The notes below the pieces were generated by a model. The model searched no databases, was not told the origin of the DNA, and saw only the letters and a program-made list of their open reading frames with translations. The position numbers were made by a program, and so were the translations under genes. Shown here piece by piece: positions 8,695 to 16,944 of a DNA stretch of 43,080 nucleotides. The stretch is from Breznakibacter sp. (GTDB taxonomy: Bacteria > Bacteroidota > Bacteroidia > Bacteroidales > Marinilabiliaceae), in the NCBI GenBank assembly GCA_018055415.1, contig JAGPHP010000005.1, positions 1 through 43,080 of the forward strand, read 5' to 3'. Each line of letters opens with the position of its first letter. The first letter of the stretch is position 1.

Positions 8695-9744
8695 CTATTT
8701 TTCATTAGCCTTAGCCAAAAGAGTCTGGTTTTCGAACAATAAAGCATAATTTAAGAAGCTACTCACAAATCTATTATGAAAAAGAGGCAAATGAGCAACA
8801 TTTTTCGCAAACTTATTGGAATATCCCGATAAGAAACCAGCGGTGAACCACCAATAACTTTCAATCTCGTTCACAGGTACAATAATCGTTTCAAAATGCG
8901 AGTTTAATCCTAATTTCAACAAAGAGCTTTGCAAAATCATCTTCTCAAATAACGAGGAACTATTTAAATAACAATCATTTACATCAGACTTAAGTTTTTC
9001 AATAAGTTGGAGATTAAAGTTATTGGGGAATTTTGACACCAAACGGGCTAAATGATATAAAATAACTGCTGTGCGTGGATATTGTGGCGCCACCACTGAA
9101 GGGTGCGTAAAATAATAACCACTCTCAATAACCCCTTCTAAAAACGCAACAGAGTCTCTATCGTGCACATTAATAGCGACTTGCGATTCAAAAACTAACA
9201 ACAAAAAATTTGAAATAACGCAACAATCCAATTCAATAGGCATTTGCTCACCCAACCACGTTGAATAGCAACTAAGATTCTCAAACTGAGGTAAAGATGT
9301 CTTTACTTTTAGTCGAACACCATTAGCATGTTTAGGCAAGATATTGTTTAATTCTGTCACATCCTGATATTCATAACCACCAGACAACAAAACCATTGCC
9401 GTAGTATCAATATCATCTGGAAGTCTAAAGAACTTAAATTTATTCAATATTTTTCCATTAGGGAAATGAGAGTTTGGATGATTCGTGCGCCAGAAATTGT
9501 AACTTAATCTTCCAGTAATATTTTTGTAAAGCGGATATCTATGTTTAACAATTTTTGAAATATAATCAACATCTATCTGCTCATTAGGCGTTAAAAATGG
9601 CTTCAAATCTTTTAGAATGTAAACAACCGACGCAGGAACAAAAATATTATCATCTTTACGCTCAAAAAAGAGCCACTCATGACAACGATTGGTATGAGAT
9701 GTTCCAATATTAGCAAGCGTCACAAGATGCTTCAAGGTTGACAT
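8695..9744 (-). CDS. Putative alpha-toroid (terpene-cyclase/prenyltransferase-like) protein
   Basis: The protein is 349 residues from the ATG at 9744; an alternative ATG at 9804 adds 20 residues. No close assignment was possible. Residues 109-117 read LPDDIDTTAM, resembling the DxDD(T)A acid motif of class II terpene cyclases (squalene-hopene and copalyl diphosphate cyclases), but with Thr where the last Asp usually sits. A second motif, MPIELDCCVISNFLLL, is like the repeated helical segments of alpha/alpha toroids. It is half the length of a squalene-hopene cyclase and has no signal peptide. It is a single gene divergent from the TonB receptor. The fold is inference; function is unknown. Confidence 0.5.
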   Translation of the reverse strand: MSTLKHLVTLANIGTSHTNRCHEWLFFERKDDNIFVPASVVYILKDLKPFLTPNEQIDVDYISKIVKHRYPLYKNITGRLSYNFWRTNHPNSHFPNGKILNKFKFFRLPDDIDTTAMVLLSGGYEYQDVTELNNILPKHANGVRLKVKTSLPQFENLSCYSTWLGEQMPIELDCCVISNFLLLVFESQVAINVHDRDSVAFLEGVIESGYYFTHPSVVAPQYPRTAVILYHLARLVSKFPNNFNLQLIEKLKSDVNDCYLNSSSLFEKMILQSSLLKLGLNSHFETIIVPVNEIESYWWFTAGFLSGYSNKFAKNVAHLPLFHNRFVSSFLNYALLFENQTLLAKANEK

Positions 9745-9909
9745 AAACTGTAATATTAAATATTGTGATATTAATGAAAAATAAACCTTTACTAAATTAG
9801 TCAATTCTCAAAAAAAATTCAACATTTGTTAAAAAATATCAATAAACAGAAAAACAACAAACATTACACAAAATAGATGTTAATTAGATAAACGTAAAAA
9901 AAAGAGAAA

Positions 9910-12312
9910 ATGAAAAAATATAACATCATACTAATTTTATTTATCCTAACACTCTCAACTTCCGTTTTAGCGCAAACAGGAAGTATAAAGGGGGTTGTTA
10001 AAAATAAGTTTTCTAACGAACCCATTCCATTTGCAACTGTAGTTATTGAAGGCACTCAGCTGGGGTCTTTAACTCTCGACGACGGAACATTTGAAATAAA
10101 AAACATCAATCCTGGATTCGTTAAAATTGCTGTTACCTCTGTTGAATTTAATCCCTATTTATCTGAAGAGATACGAGTTTCAAATGCCACACACACCAAT
10201 CTTTCCATTGATCTAGAGGAGAGCACAACAACCCTAAACGAAGTTACAGTTACCGTGAATAAATTCACGCGCAAAACAGAAACGCCACTCTCTTTACATC
10301 GCATTAACATAGAAGATATTGAAAAGAGTGCTGGTGCAAACCGCGATATTAGCAAAGTAATTCAATCGCTTCCAGGCGTTGGAGGGACAGTATCATTTCG
10401 TAATGATCTGATTGTAAGAGGTGGTGGCCCTAGCGAAAATCGCTTCTACCTTGAGGGTATAGAGATCCCAAATATAAATCACTTTAGTACCCAAGGGGCC
10501 TCTGGAGGACCAGTAGGAATTCTGAATGTTGATTTTATTAAAAGCGCCGACTATTACTCTAGTGCCTTCCCGTCGGGAAGAGGCAATGCATTAAGTTCAG
10601 TGTTTGACTTTAAGCTCATAGAAGGCAATAAAGATAAGCCATCGGTTAGAGCATCTGTTGGAGCCTCCGAAATATCGCTTTCACTCAACACCCCAGTTAC
10701 AGAAAACAGCTCACTTCTTTTCTCTGTAAGACGCTCCTATTTACAATTTTTATTTAGTCAAATAGGCCTTCCATTTTTGCCAACATTTAACGATGCAACA
10801 ACACGCTACAAAGTAAAACTAAACAAAAAAAACGAGCTGTCATTTTTATTTATTGGCGCTTACGATCAATTCAAACTCAATTTCGATGCTGAACAGACCG
10901 AAGAGAATAGATACATTTTAGGATATCTGCCAGTTAATAATCAATGGTCTTACACAGTGGGTGCAACTCACAAATACTTTATGAATAATAGTGTACTCAC
11001 CACCGTTATTAGTCGCAATCACCTTAATAACTCCATCTATAAATATGCTAATAACGATGATTCAAATCCACAAAACCTTATCACAGATTTTGAATCTAAT
11101 GAGTCAGAAAACAAACTACGTTCAGAAATATCGACTGCTTTAAATGGGTACAACCTCAATTTTGGTATCTCTACCGAGTTAGATCAATACGACACAGACT
11201 CATATAATAACTTATATACCAATGGAATACCAACTGAAATATCAACCACCTCTTTGCTTAACATCATTAGATATGGAGCCTTTGGATCTATTTCAAAATC
11301 GGTCATTGACGAACGGCTTACATTAACTCTGGGGGTTAGAGCCGATGGTGCAAATTATTCATCTCAAACACGCAACATCATCGATCAAATAAGCCCTAGA
11401 TTATCAGGAAGTTACCAACTTCTTGACCCATTATCTCTTAATTTTAATGTTGGCCGCTATTATCAACTGCCCTCATACACCATGTTAGGATATAAAAATG
11501 CTAATAACGAACTTGCCAACAAGAGTAACCAAATTGGCTATATAGGTGTTAATCACTACGTTATTGGGTTTGAGATAAATCCAAACAAGAACTCAAAGTT
11601 TACTTTCGAAACCTTTTTTAAAGATTATTCAGACTACCCATTCTCGGTTGAAGATCAAGTATCAATGGCTAGCAAAGGGGGAGATTTTGGCGTATTTGGA
11701 GATGAAGAGGTTACACCGACTTCCGCTGGAGAGGCAAAAGGTTTTGAAATCCTTTATCGCTTAAAAACAGAAAACAAACTAAATATCTCAGCCGCCTACA
11801 CCTACGTTAGAAGCTCATTTACAAATAGTAACAAACAACTTATTCCCTCTTCGTGGGATAGTCGAAATTTGTTTACCACCACTATTGGTAAATCTTTAAA
11901 AAACAACTGGGATATAGGAATCAAGTGGCGTTACGTAGGAGGTTTACCTTACACTCCATGGGATATTGAAACATCGTCGTATGTTCAAGCATGGAATGTA
12001 AACAATAGAGGAGAGCTCGACTATTCACAATTCAACTCACTTCGTTTAGCATCGTTTCACCAACTCGATTTCAGAATTGATAAATCGTTCTACTACAAGA
12101 ACTTCATGATTGGATTATATCTCGACATACAAAATTTATACAACCGTCAGGCCGATCAACCAACTAACTTAGTTCAAGTGTTAGATTCTAATGGGGCAGC
12201 AATCATTAAAAACCCAACAGCCCCCATTGAAGAGCAACAGTATGAGCTAAAAGAGCTAAAAAATAGTGCCGGAACGGTTTTGCCAACCATTGGAGTCATT
12301 GTTGAGTTTTAG
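9910..12312 (+). CDS. TonB-dependent outer-membrane receptor with carboxypeptidase-regulatory-like domain
   Basis: The 800-residue outer-membrane receptor starts with a signal peptide ending ...TSVLAQTG. Residues about 24-105 form a CarboxypepD_reg-like beta-sandwich (GSIKGVVKNKFSNEPIPFAT). Then come a plug domain with DISKVIQSLPGVGG and LIVRGGGPSENRFYLEGIEI, and a beta-barrel that ends in GVIVEF, with a terminal Phe for BAM recognition. No SusD-like partner is adjacent, so a starch-utilisation-type pair is not supported; the substrate (siderophore, cobalamin or other) is not evident. It diverges from the toroid-like gene and converges on anmK with a 1-base gap. Confidence 0.9.
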   Translation: MKKYNIILILFILTLSTSVLAQTGSIKGVVKNKFSNEPIPFATVVIEGTQLGSLTLDDGTFEIKNINPGFVKIAVTSVEFNPYLSEEIRVSNATHTNLSIDLEESTTTLNEVTVTVNKFTRKTETPLSLHRINIEDIEKSAGANRDISKVIQSLPGVGGTVSFRNDLIVRGGGPSENRFYLEGIEIPNINHFSTQGASGGPVGILNVDFIKSADYYSSAFPSGRGNALSSVFDFKLIEGNKDKPSVRASVGASEISLSLNTPVTENSSLLFSVRRSYLQFLFSQIGLPFLPTFNDATTRYKVKLNKKNELSFLFIGAYDQFKLNFDAEQTEENRYILGYLPVNNQWSYTVGATHKYFMNNSVLTTVISRNHLNNSIYKYANNDDSNPQNLITDFESNESENKLRSEISTALNGYNLNFGISTELDQYDTDSYNNLYTNGIPTEISTTSLLNIIRYGAFGSISKSVIDERLTLTLGVRADGANYSSQTRNIIDQISPRLSGSYQLLDPLSLNFNVGRYYQLPSYTMLGYKNANNELANKSNQIGYIGVNHYVIGFEINPNKNSKFTFETFFKDYSDYPFSVEDQVSMASKGGDFGVFGDEEVTPTSAGEAKGFEILYRLKTENKLNISAAYTYVRSSFTNSNKQLIPSSWDSRNLFTTTIGKSLKNNWDIGIKWRYVGGLPYTPWDIETSSYVQAWNVNNRGELDYSQFNSLRLASFHQLDFRIDKSFYYKNFMIGLYLDIQNLYNRQADQPTNLVQVLDSNGAAIIKNPTAPIEEQQYELKELKNSAGTVLPTIGVIVEF

Positions 12313-12313
12313 G

Positions 12314-13387
12314 TTAAACCCAATGCACAACGCCTCCAATGGAATCTCGTTGTGCACCCGTTACTGAGGCCAAACAATTTGAGCGTTTTAGGAGTCGCAG
12401 ATACCCCAAAAAGCCAAAGACTATGGCTTCTTTAAAATCAATAATCTCTGATGCAGGGACAACAATATTGCAACCTGCTTTAGAAGCAATTAACTCCATC
12501 AAGAAGCTGTTACGCACACCGCCACCAGTGAACAATGCTTGAGAAAAGGCTCCTTGATTGAGTTCGTGGGCGATTTGAATTGCAAAATGTTCGTAACAGG
12601 TTCTAATAACATTGGCTGTTGATAATTGAAATTGCTTCAACAACGGCTCAAAAACAGTATAAACCCACTCTTGCCCCAACGACTTTGGCGATTTTTTTTG
12701 ATAGTACTCTAAACAATTTAATGCTTCAAGTAATTTGTCATCAACCGCTCCCGACCTTCCTATTAAACCCTCATTATCAAACTCAAGTCCTAGTGGTGCA
12801 ACAAGTTTATTAACAACAAAATTTACGGGACAAATATCATACGCCTGACGTTGCATTACTGGCTCTTTAGAATAAAAAGAGAGATTAGCGAAACCGCCCA
12901 AATTCACACAGACATCATACTCATTAAAGAGTTCCATATCTCCTATAGGCACAAGTGGAGCCCCCTGCCCCCCAAGCGCAATGTCATAAGTTCTAAAATC
13001 CGAAACAGTAGTTATGCCGGAATTCGCTGCTATCGTAGCACCATCACCAATTTGAAACGAGATATTATTTTGAGGCTCATGAAACGTGGTATGACCATGC
13101 GAAGCAATAAAATCGATATCTAAAGTGCTACTTTCCAAAAACAGACGAACCTCCTCGCCTATAAATTTACCATACTCACGGTGAAGTTTGATAAAGTCAT
13201 AACTACTCAAATTCACGGCATTACGCAATCGCTCGCGCCAAGCCAGCGAATACTCCACTCCGTGACATCTCTCCAAATGAAACCCATATCCACCATTACT
13301 TTTCTCATAAAAAGCACATAATGCTAAATCGAGCCCATCCAATGATGTTCCAGACATGACGCCGACACCTCGCAAACAGTTTTGCAT
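12314..13387 (-). CDS. anmK: Anhydro-N-acetylmuramic acid kinase AnmK
   Basis: AnmK opens and phosphorylates 1,6-anhydro-MurNAc to MurNAc-6-P during recycling of cell-wall fragments. The 357-residue protein has the nucleotide-binding start GVGVMSGTSLDGLDLAL at 7-23. ASHGHTTFHEPQ, SDFRTYDIALGGQGAPLVP (active-site Asp region) and TGGGVRN near the C-terminus follow, all typical of the family. Its length is normal. The presence of two GH25 lysozymes in the same window supports an active murein turnover pathway. Confidence 0.95.
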   Translation of the reverse strand: MQNCLRGVGVMSGTSLDGLDLALCAFYEKSNGGYGFHLERCHGVEYSLAWRERLRNAVNLSSYDFIKLHREYGKFIGEEVRLFLESSTLDIDFIASHGHTTFHEPQNNISFQIGDGATIAANSGITTVSDFRTYDIALGGQGAPLVPIGDMELFNEYDVCVNLGGFANLSFYSKEPVMQRQAYDICPVNFVVNKLVAPLGLEFDNEGLIGRSGAVDDKLLEALNCLEYYQKKSPKSLGQEWVYTVFEPLLKQFQLSTANVIRTCYEHFAIQIAHELNQGAFSQALFTGGGVRNSFLMELIASKAGCNIVVPASEIIDFKEAIVFGFLGYLRLLKRSNCLASVTGAQRDSIGGVVHWV

Positions 13388-13550
13388 ATACTTACGATTA
13401 AAAATTCATAAACAGATCAAATCTAACCATTAAAGATTAAAAACCAGAACGAATCAACCTTTTCAAATAAATGAGTTTTTCAAAGCCTTTCGTCCGTCAA
13501 AATTAACACCAAAAGAGATGTTAAAAAATATTAAGTAACTGTTTTTTTTC

Positions 13551-13558
13551 TATATTTG
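13551..13558 (+). promoter_or_regulatory. Bacteroidota -7 promoter box for the 13596 gene
   Basis: TATATTTG is an exact TAnnTTTG match following a T-run, 38 bases before the start codon. The upstream -33 element is not obvious. Confidence 0.4.
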
Positions 13559-13595
13559 AAATCCTAGTATTGATTATTGGACAAAACAGAGCATT

Positions 13596-14294
13596 ATGAA
13601 ACAGATATTTTTTGGCTTATTGCTTTTAGTGAGCGTTATTGCAAATGGACAATCTTTAGATGGATATTATGAACGTGCGGACAATAATGGTCAAATAATC
13701 GAACGTTTAATTATTACTCAAGACTACTTTGAGCAATACATTTTTGAAGGGGATGTTTTAAAAATTGGAACGGGTAACTTTAAGCTCAATTCCGACTCAA
13801 TCACATTCACATACGAAAAGAAAAAACCATTTAAAGTCTATCGCTTAAACTATACTTTTTCGGATCAAAAAAGCAATAAATTTGTCATAAACTGTAAGCT
13901 GGATACCACCAATTACTCTACGCCAATTGATCTCTATCGTGTAATAATGTACGACAAAACAACGAATGAGATAGACGCAACCAATGGATTTACCTCAACC
14001 AATGCCGACACCGTTGACGTAACACAAATGGCAATTGTAGTAGATCAATACTACAAACGCTTTAACCTAAGCTCAGGACACAACAAGCATGACATCCTCA
14101 TAGAGTTGGACAACACAAAGACAAGCTATCTCTATTTTGAAAATAAGAGTTTTAGAATTTCAGAGAGTACAGAAGCGGGTTTCTCACTTGAATTGCCCTC
14201 AAAAGAGCAACACAACTTTATCAAGAATGATAAAAATGAAAAAGAGTTTCGAGAATATTTAAATATGAAAAATCAGATAGAGACCGAATTATAG
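13596..14294 (+). CDS. Secreted protein of unknown function
   Basis: This 232-residue protein begins with a clear signal peptide (MKQIFFGLLLLVSVIANGQS) and no lipobox Cys. The mature part is beta-rich. An N-terminal stretch reads SLDGYYERADNNGQIIERLI, then alternating FEQYIFEGDVLKIGTGNFKL, which resembles the lipocalin-like or META-type beta barrels of small periplasmic proteins. No catalytic motif was seen. It is preceded by its own promoter-like box and followed 38 bases later by a small zinc-ribbon gene. Not recognised; no function is proposed. Confidence 0.7.
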   Translation: MKQIFFGLLLLVSVIANGQSLDGYYERADNNGQIIERLIITQDYFEQYIFEGDVLKIGTGNFKLNSDSITFTYEKKKPFKVYRLNYTFSDQKSNKFVINCKLDTTNYSTPIDLYRVIMYDKTTNEIDATNGFTSTNADTVDVTQMAIVVDQYYKRFNLSSGHNKHDILIELDNTKTSYLYFENKSFRISESTEAGFSLELPSKEQHNFIKNDKNEKEFREYLNMKNQIETEL

Positions 14295-14332
14295 AAAGCT
14301 CCTCCTTTGTTAAATCATCTAGCCACTACATC

Positions 14333-14599
14333 ATGAAAAAAAACAACAAATTTTGTCAAAGTTGCGGTATGCCAATAAAAAAAGACCCCCAACATGGAGG
14401 GGCGAACTCTGACGGCACAAAAAATAGCGATTATTGCAGCTATTGCTATCAAAACGGCGAGTTTACATACCACGGAACAGTTGACGATTTTCAAGATTTC
14501 TGTAAAGAGAAGATGATTGAAGGAGGACATTCTCGCTTTATGGCTTGGCTTTTTACGAGGGGGATGAGACGCCTAGAAAGATGGAAAGCAAAAGGATAG
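14333..14599 (+). CDS. Small zinc-ribbon protein
   Basis: The 88-residue protein has two CxxC pairs (FCQSCGMP and YCSYCYQ) separated by a glycine-rich segment with HGGANSDGT, matching the putative zinc-ribbon domain family found in many anaerobes and Bacteroidota. The C-terminal half is helical, with DDFQDFCKEKM, and basic at its end. The role is unknown; such proteins are often next to redox or stress genes. It lies 36 bases upstream of the hemerythrin gene. Confidence 0.8.
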   Translation: MKKNNKFCQSCGMPIKKDPQHGGANSDGTKNSDYCSYCYQNGEFTYHGTVDDFQDFCKEKMIEGGHSRFMAWLFTRGMRRLERWKAKG

Positions 14600-14635
14600 A
14601 AGGTAAATATTAAGAGATAAAAAAGAGCTGGAGAG

Positions 14636-15022
14636 ATGAGAAAAATTGAGTGGAAGAGTAGTTACGAGATAGGGCACAAACTAATTGACACACAGCATCA
14701 GGCACTTGTTGAGCTGATAAACAAGCTGTTAATGGAAGAGAAAGGGAGTAGTAAAAGTTCTGATCTGCTTGTAGATTTTATGAAATATGCGCAAGAACAC
14801 TTCGCACAAGAAGAGCAAGTAATGAAAGAACTCCATTTCCCAGAGTTAGAGCTTCATAAAACACAACATCTTGGCTACATTTTGAAAGGGATGGAGTTTG
14901 CCAACAAATCAATAAGAAATCACTCCGAACTGCACACAGAAACACTAACATACCTAAAAGAGTGGTTATTAAACCATATTCTTTTAGAAGACAAAAAAAT
15001 AGCAACTTATTTAAAAAAATAG
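14636..15022 (+). CDS. Bacteriohemerythrin
   Basis: The 128-residue single-domain hemerythrin binds O2 at a di-iron site. All seven expected ligands can be placed: H21, H55, E59, H74, H78, H114 and D119, in the motifs DTQHQ, HFAQEE, HKTQH and HILLEDKK. Length is standard and there is no sensor or signalling domain, so it is likely an O2 buffer or carrier, or a protection protein. A terminator follows directly. Confidence 0.94.
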   Translation: MRKIEWKSSYEIGHKLIDTQHQALVELINKLLMEEKGSSKSSDLLVDFMKYAQEHFAQEEQVMKELHFPELELHKTQHLGYILKGMEFANKSIRNHSELHTETLTYLKEWLLNHILLEDKKIATYLKK

Positions 15023-15043
15023 CCTTGAAACTTACAACACTAC

Positions 15044-15079
15044 AATCCCCTTTTCAAATCTATTGAGAGGGGATTTTCA
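15044..15079 (+). terminator. Terminator after the hemerythrin gene
   Basis: A hairpin has left arm AATCCCCTTTTCAA and right arm TTGAGAGGGGATT, with one unpaired base in the stem and a short AT-rich loop. It is followed by TTTCATTT. It ends the zinc-ribbon/hemerythrin unit. Confidence 0.75.
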
Positions 15080-15114
15080 TTTGTAAAATATCTCCCATCG
15101 CATTTAATAATTGC

Positions 15115-15122
15115 TAATTTTG
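15115..15122 (+). promoter_or_regulatory. Bacteroidota -7 promoter box for the methyltransferase gene
   Basis: TAATTTTG is an exact TAnnTTTG match, 20 bases before the start codon at 15143 and just after the hemerythrin terminator. The -33 element is unclear. Confidence 0.4.
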
Positions 15123-15142
15123 CACAACACAAAAAAAACCAG

Positions 15143-15931
15143 ATGAATTTCTATAAGTTTTTTCAATATATAAAATACAGAGCCACTGCCCGCCACTGGA
15201 AGGGGTACGAGATTCAACCCCCATTTGCCTTTGATTTTGTTAGAAGAGTGTTACGAGAAGATAGTGAATACTACTGTTTCGAGTCTATTGAGGATTACCG
15301 CATGAAGCTCATAGACGACAACCGAACCATCTTAGTAAACGATCTAGGCGCGGGATCAAAAGTCTTTAAAGAGAAACATCGAAAAGTGGGAGCGATTGCC
15401 CTTAATTGTACTACTCCAGAATGGAAAGCTAAAACGATTTTCCGAATCATTCAAGAGACAAAACCGAAAACGCTCATTGAACTTGGCACATCACTCGGCA
15501 TCGGAACCATCTACCTTGGGTGCTCAAATCGAAACGCAAAGCTCTATACATTAGAAGGTTGCCCATCTTTGGCGGCCATAGCACAGGAGGGTATAGATAA
15601 ATTTGCCCTCAAAAATACTCAAATAAAAATTGGGGCATTTAACGAAACTCTCCCTAAAATTTTAGATTTGGAGGAGCATATAGACTTCGTTTATCTTGAT
15701 GGCGACCACACCAAAGAGTCAACTTTACGCTATTTTAACCTTCTGCTACCTAAACTAAATAGCAATTCGGTGGTTATAATGGACGACATCTATTGGTCGG
15801 AAGAGATGACCCAAGCTTGGAAAATAATAACCAAGATGGAGGAGGTAAGAGTATCCTTTGACATTTTCCACATGGGAATACTATTTTTCAGAGATGGATG
15901 TCTGAAACAACACTACAAAGTGTGGATATAG
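15143..15931 (+). CDS. Class I SAM-dependent methyltransferase
   Basis: The 262-residue protein has a Rossmann-type SAM-binding core. Motif I is KTLIELGTSLGIGTIYLG at about 111-128, an acidic residue follows the second strand (LYTLEG), FVYLDGDHTKEST is motif IV at about 178-190, and VVIMDDIYWSEE follows. The DGDHT motif with a nearby aspartate pair is typical of the Methyltransferase_24/catechol-O-methyltransferase-like group. The N-terminal 90 residues are less conserved and may bind the substrate, which is unknown. The gene has its own promoter-like box and precedes the cobalamin adenosyltransferase by 47 bases. Confidence 0.85.
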   Translation: MNFYKFFQYIKYRATARHWKGYEIQPPFAFDFVRRVLREDSEYYCFESIEDYRMKLIDDNRTILVNDLGAGSKVFKEKHRKVGAIALNCTTPEWKAKTIFRIIQETKPKTLIELGTSLGIGTIYLGCSNRNAKLYTLEGCPSLAAIAQEGIDKFALKNTQIKIGAFNETLPKILDLEEHIDFVYLDGDHTKESTLRYFNLLLPKLNSNSVVIMDDIYWSEEMTQAWKIITKMEEVRVSFDIFHMGILFFRDGCLKQHYKVWI

Positions 15932-15978
15932 CTCAATTTACTATCTGATTTTTAATATTGAAAGAGACGAAATAACAA

Positions 15979-16533
15979 ATGAAAAAAAGCTTAGTATATA
16001 CAAAAACAGGCGATTCAGGCACTACAAGCCTAATAGGAGGCACTCGAGTTGCGAAAAACGATGCCAAACTTGAGGCCTACGGAACCGTTGACGAACTTAA
16101 TACTCATCTTGGGATGATTAGATCGTTTGAAATTGATGAGAGATGCAACCAGTTTTTGATTAAAATTCAAAACCATCTTTTTACCATTGGCGCCTACTTA
16201 GCAACCGATGTTGAAAAATCAGACCTACGCAACAGACTTGACACAAGTGCAGAGAGCATTGAGGCGCTCGAATTAGAGATGGACATACTTGAGAGCACGC
16301 TACCTCCACTAACGCAATTTTTGCTTCCTGGAGGCGACCCTACCGTTTCGGCATGCCATATTGCGCGAACCGTATGTCGCAGAGCTGAGCGCTGTGCCAT
16401 TACCGTTTCGTTAAATGATGAGAGAGACAATTACGTTGTCAAGTACCTAAATAGGCTATCAGATTACCTCTTTGTATTATCTCGATATCAAGCAGATAGA
16501 AAAGGGATTAAGGAGATTCCATGGCAGAAGTGA
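15979..16533 (+). CDS. pduO: PduO-type ATP:cob(I)alamin adenosyltransferase
   Basis: This enzyme transfers adenosine from ATP to cob(I)alamin, making coenzyme B12 for enzymes such as methylmalonyl-CoA mutase. The 184-residue length fits the single-domain PduO/MMAB type. The N-terminal ATP-binding signature reads YTKTGDSGTTSLIGGTRVAK, followed by AYGTVDELN. The helix with CRRAER near residue 135 holds the catalytic Arg and Glu. In propionate-forming Bacteroidota this would support the succinate-propionate pathway; that metabolic link is inference. Confidence 0.94.
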   Translation: MKKSLVYTKTGDSGTTSLIGGTRVAKNDAKLEAYGTVDELNTHLGMIRSFEIDERCNQFLIKIQNHLFTIGAYLATDVEKSDLRNRLDTSAESIEALELEMDILESTLPPLTQFLLPGGDPTVSACHIARTVCRRAERCAITVSLNDERDNYVVKYLNRLSDYLFVLSRYQADRKGIKEIPWQK

Positions 16534-16650
16534 CAAAGTAAAACAAAATGCAAAAAAAAGTACAAATTAAAGTTCGACTTTCATTATTTTATTTAAATTC
16601 GCAACAATAATGAAAATCGAAGTATTACAACATTATAAAACCTATAAATT

Positions 16651-16872
16651 ATGTACTGGACACTTGAATTAGCGTCACGACTAGAAGATGCACCATGGCC
16701 AGCATCAAAAGATGAGTTGATTGATTATGCCATTCGCTCGGGAGCTCCAATGGAGGTTATTGAAAACCTTCAAGAGATAGAAGACGAAGGTGATATTTAT
16801 GAAAGCATTGAAGATATCTGGCCTGACTATCCGAGCAAAGACGATTTCTTTTTTAACGAAGATGAATATTAA
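16651..16872 (+). CDS. DUF2795-family small acidic protein
   Basis: The 73-residue protein matches DUF2795: LASRLEDAPWPASKDELIDYAI, then GAPMEVIENLQEI and a terminal acidic segment with EDIWPDYPSKDDFFF. It is strongly acidic, with many Asp and Glu residues. No catalytic motif is present and the function is unknown. An unusually long 117-base leader separates it from the preceding gene, and a strong terminator follows, so it is probably a single-gene transcript. Small acidic DUF2795 proteins are widespread and often highly expressed in Bacteroidota (from memory). Confidence 0.88.
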   Translation: MYWTLELASRLEDAPWPASKDELIDYAIRSGAPMEVIENLQEIEDEGDIYESIEDIWPDYPSKDDFFFNEDEY

Positions 16873-16892
16873 TTCTCCGTCGGAAATAAAAC

Positions 16893-16928
16893 AAAAAAGG
16901 GACATTCATTCGAGTGTCCCTTTTTTTT
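16893..16928 (+). terminator. Terminator after the DUF2795 gene
   Basis: A 9-bp stem with one G-T pair (16899-16907 paired with 16912-16920) and an ATTC loop is flanked by six A on the left and eight T on the right. It is suited to bidirectional use against the convergent OstA-like gene at 16945. Confidence 0.9.
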
Positions 16929-16944
16929 AGTTATATTTTCTAAA

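Noticed and set aside
9745-9804. 20-residue N-terminal extension of the toroid-like protein
   Set aside because: The longer ATG cannot be excluded, but the extension is hydrophobic without signal-peptide character, and the shorter ATG fits the start of a soluble domain better.
12324-12356. 9-bp inverted repeat TGCACAACG/CGTTGTGCA at the TonB receptor-anmK junction
   Set aside because: It has a long 15-base loop, lies in the anmK coding end and has no T-run on either strand, so terminator status is not supported.
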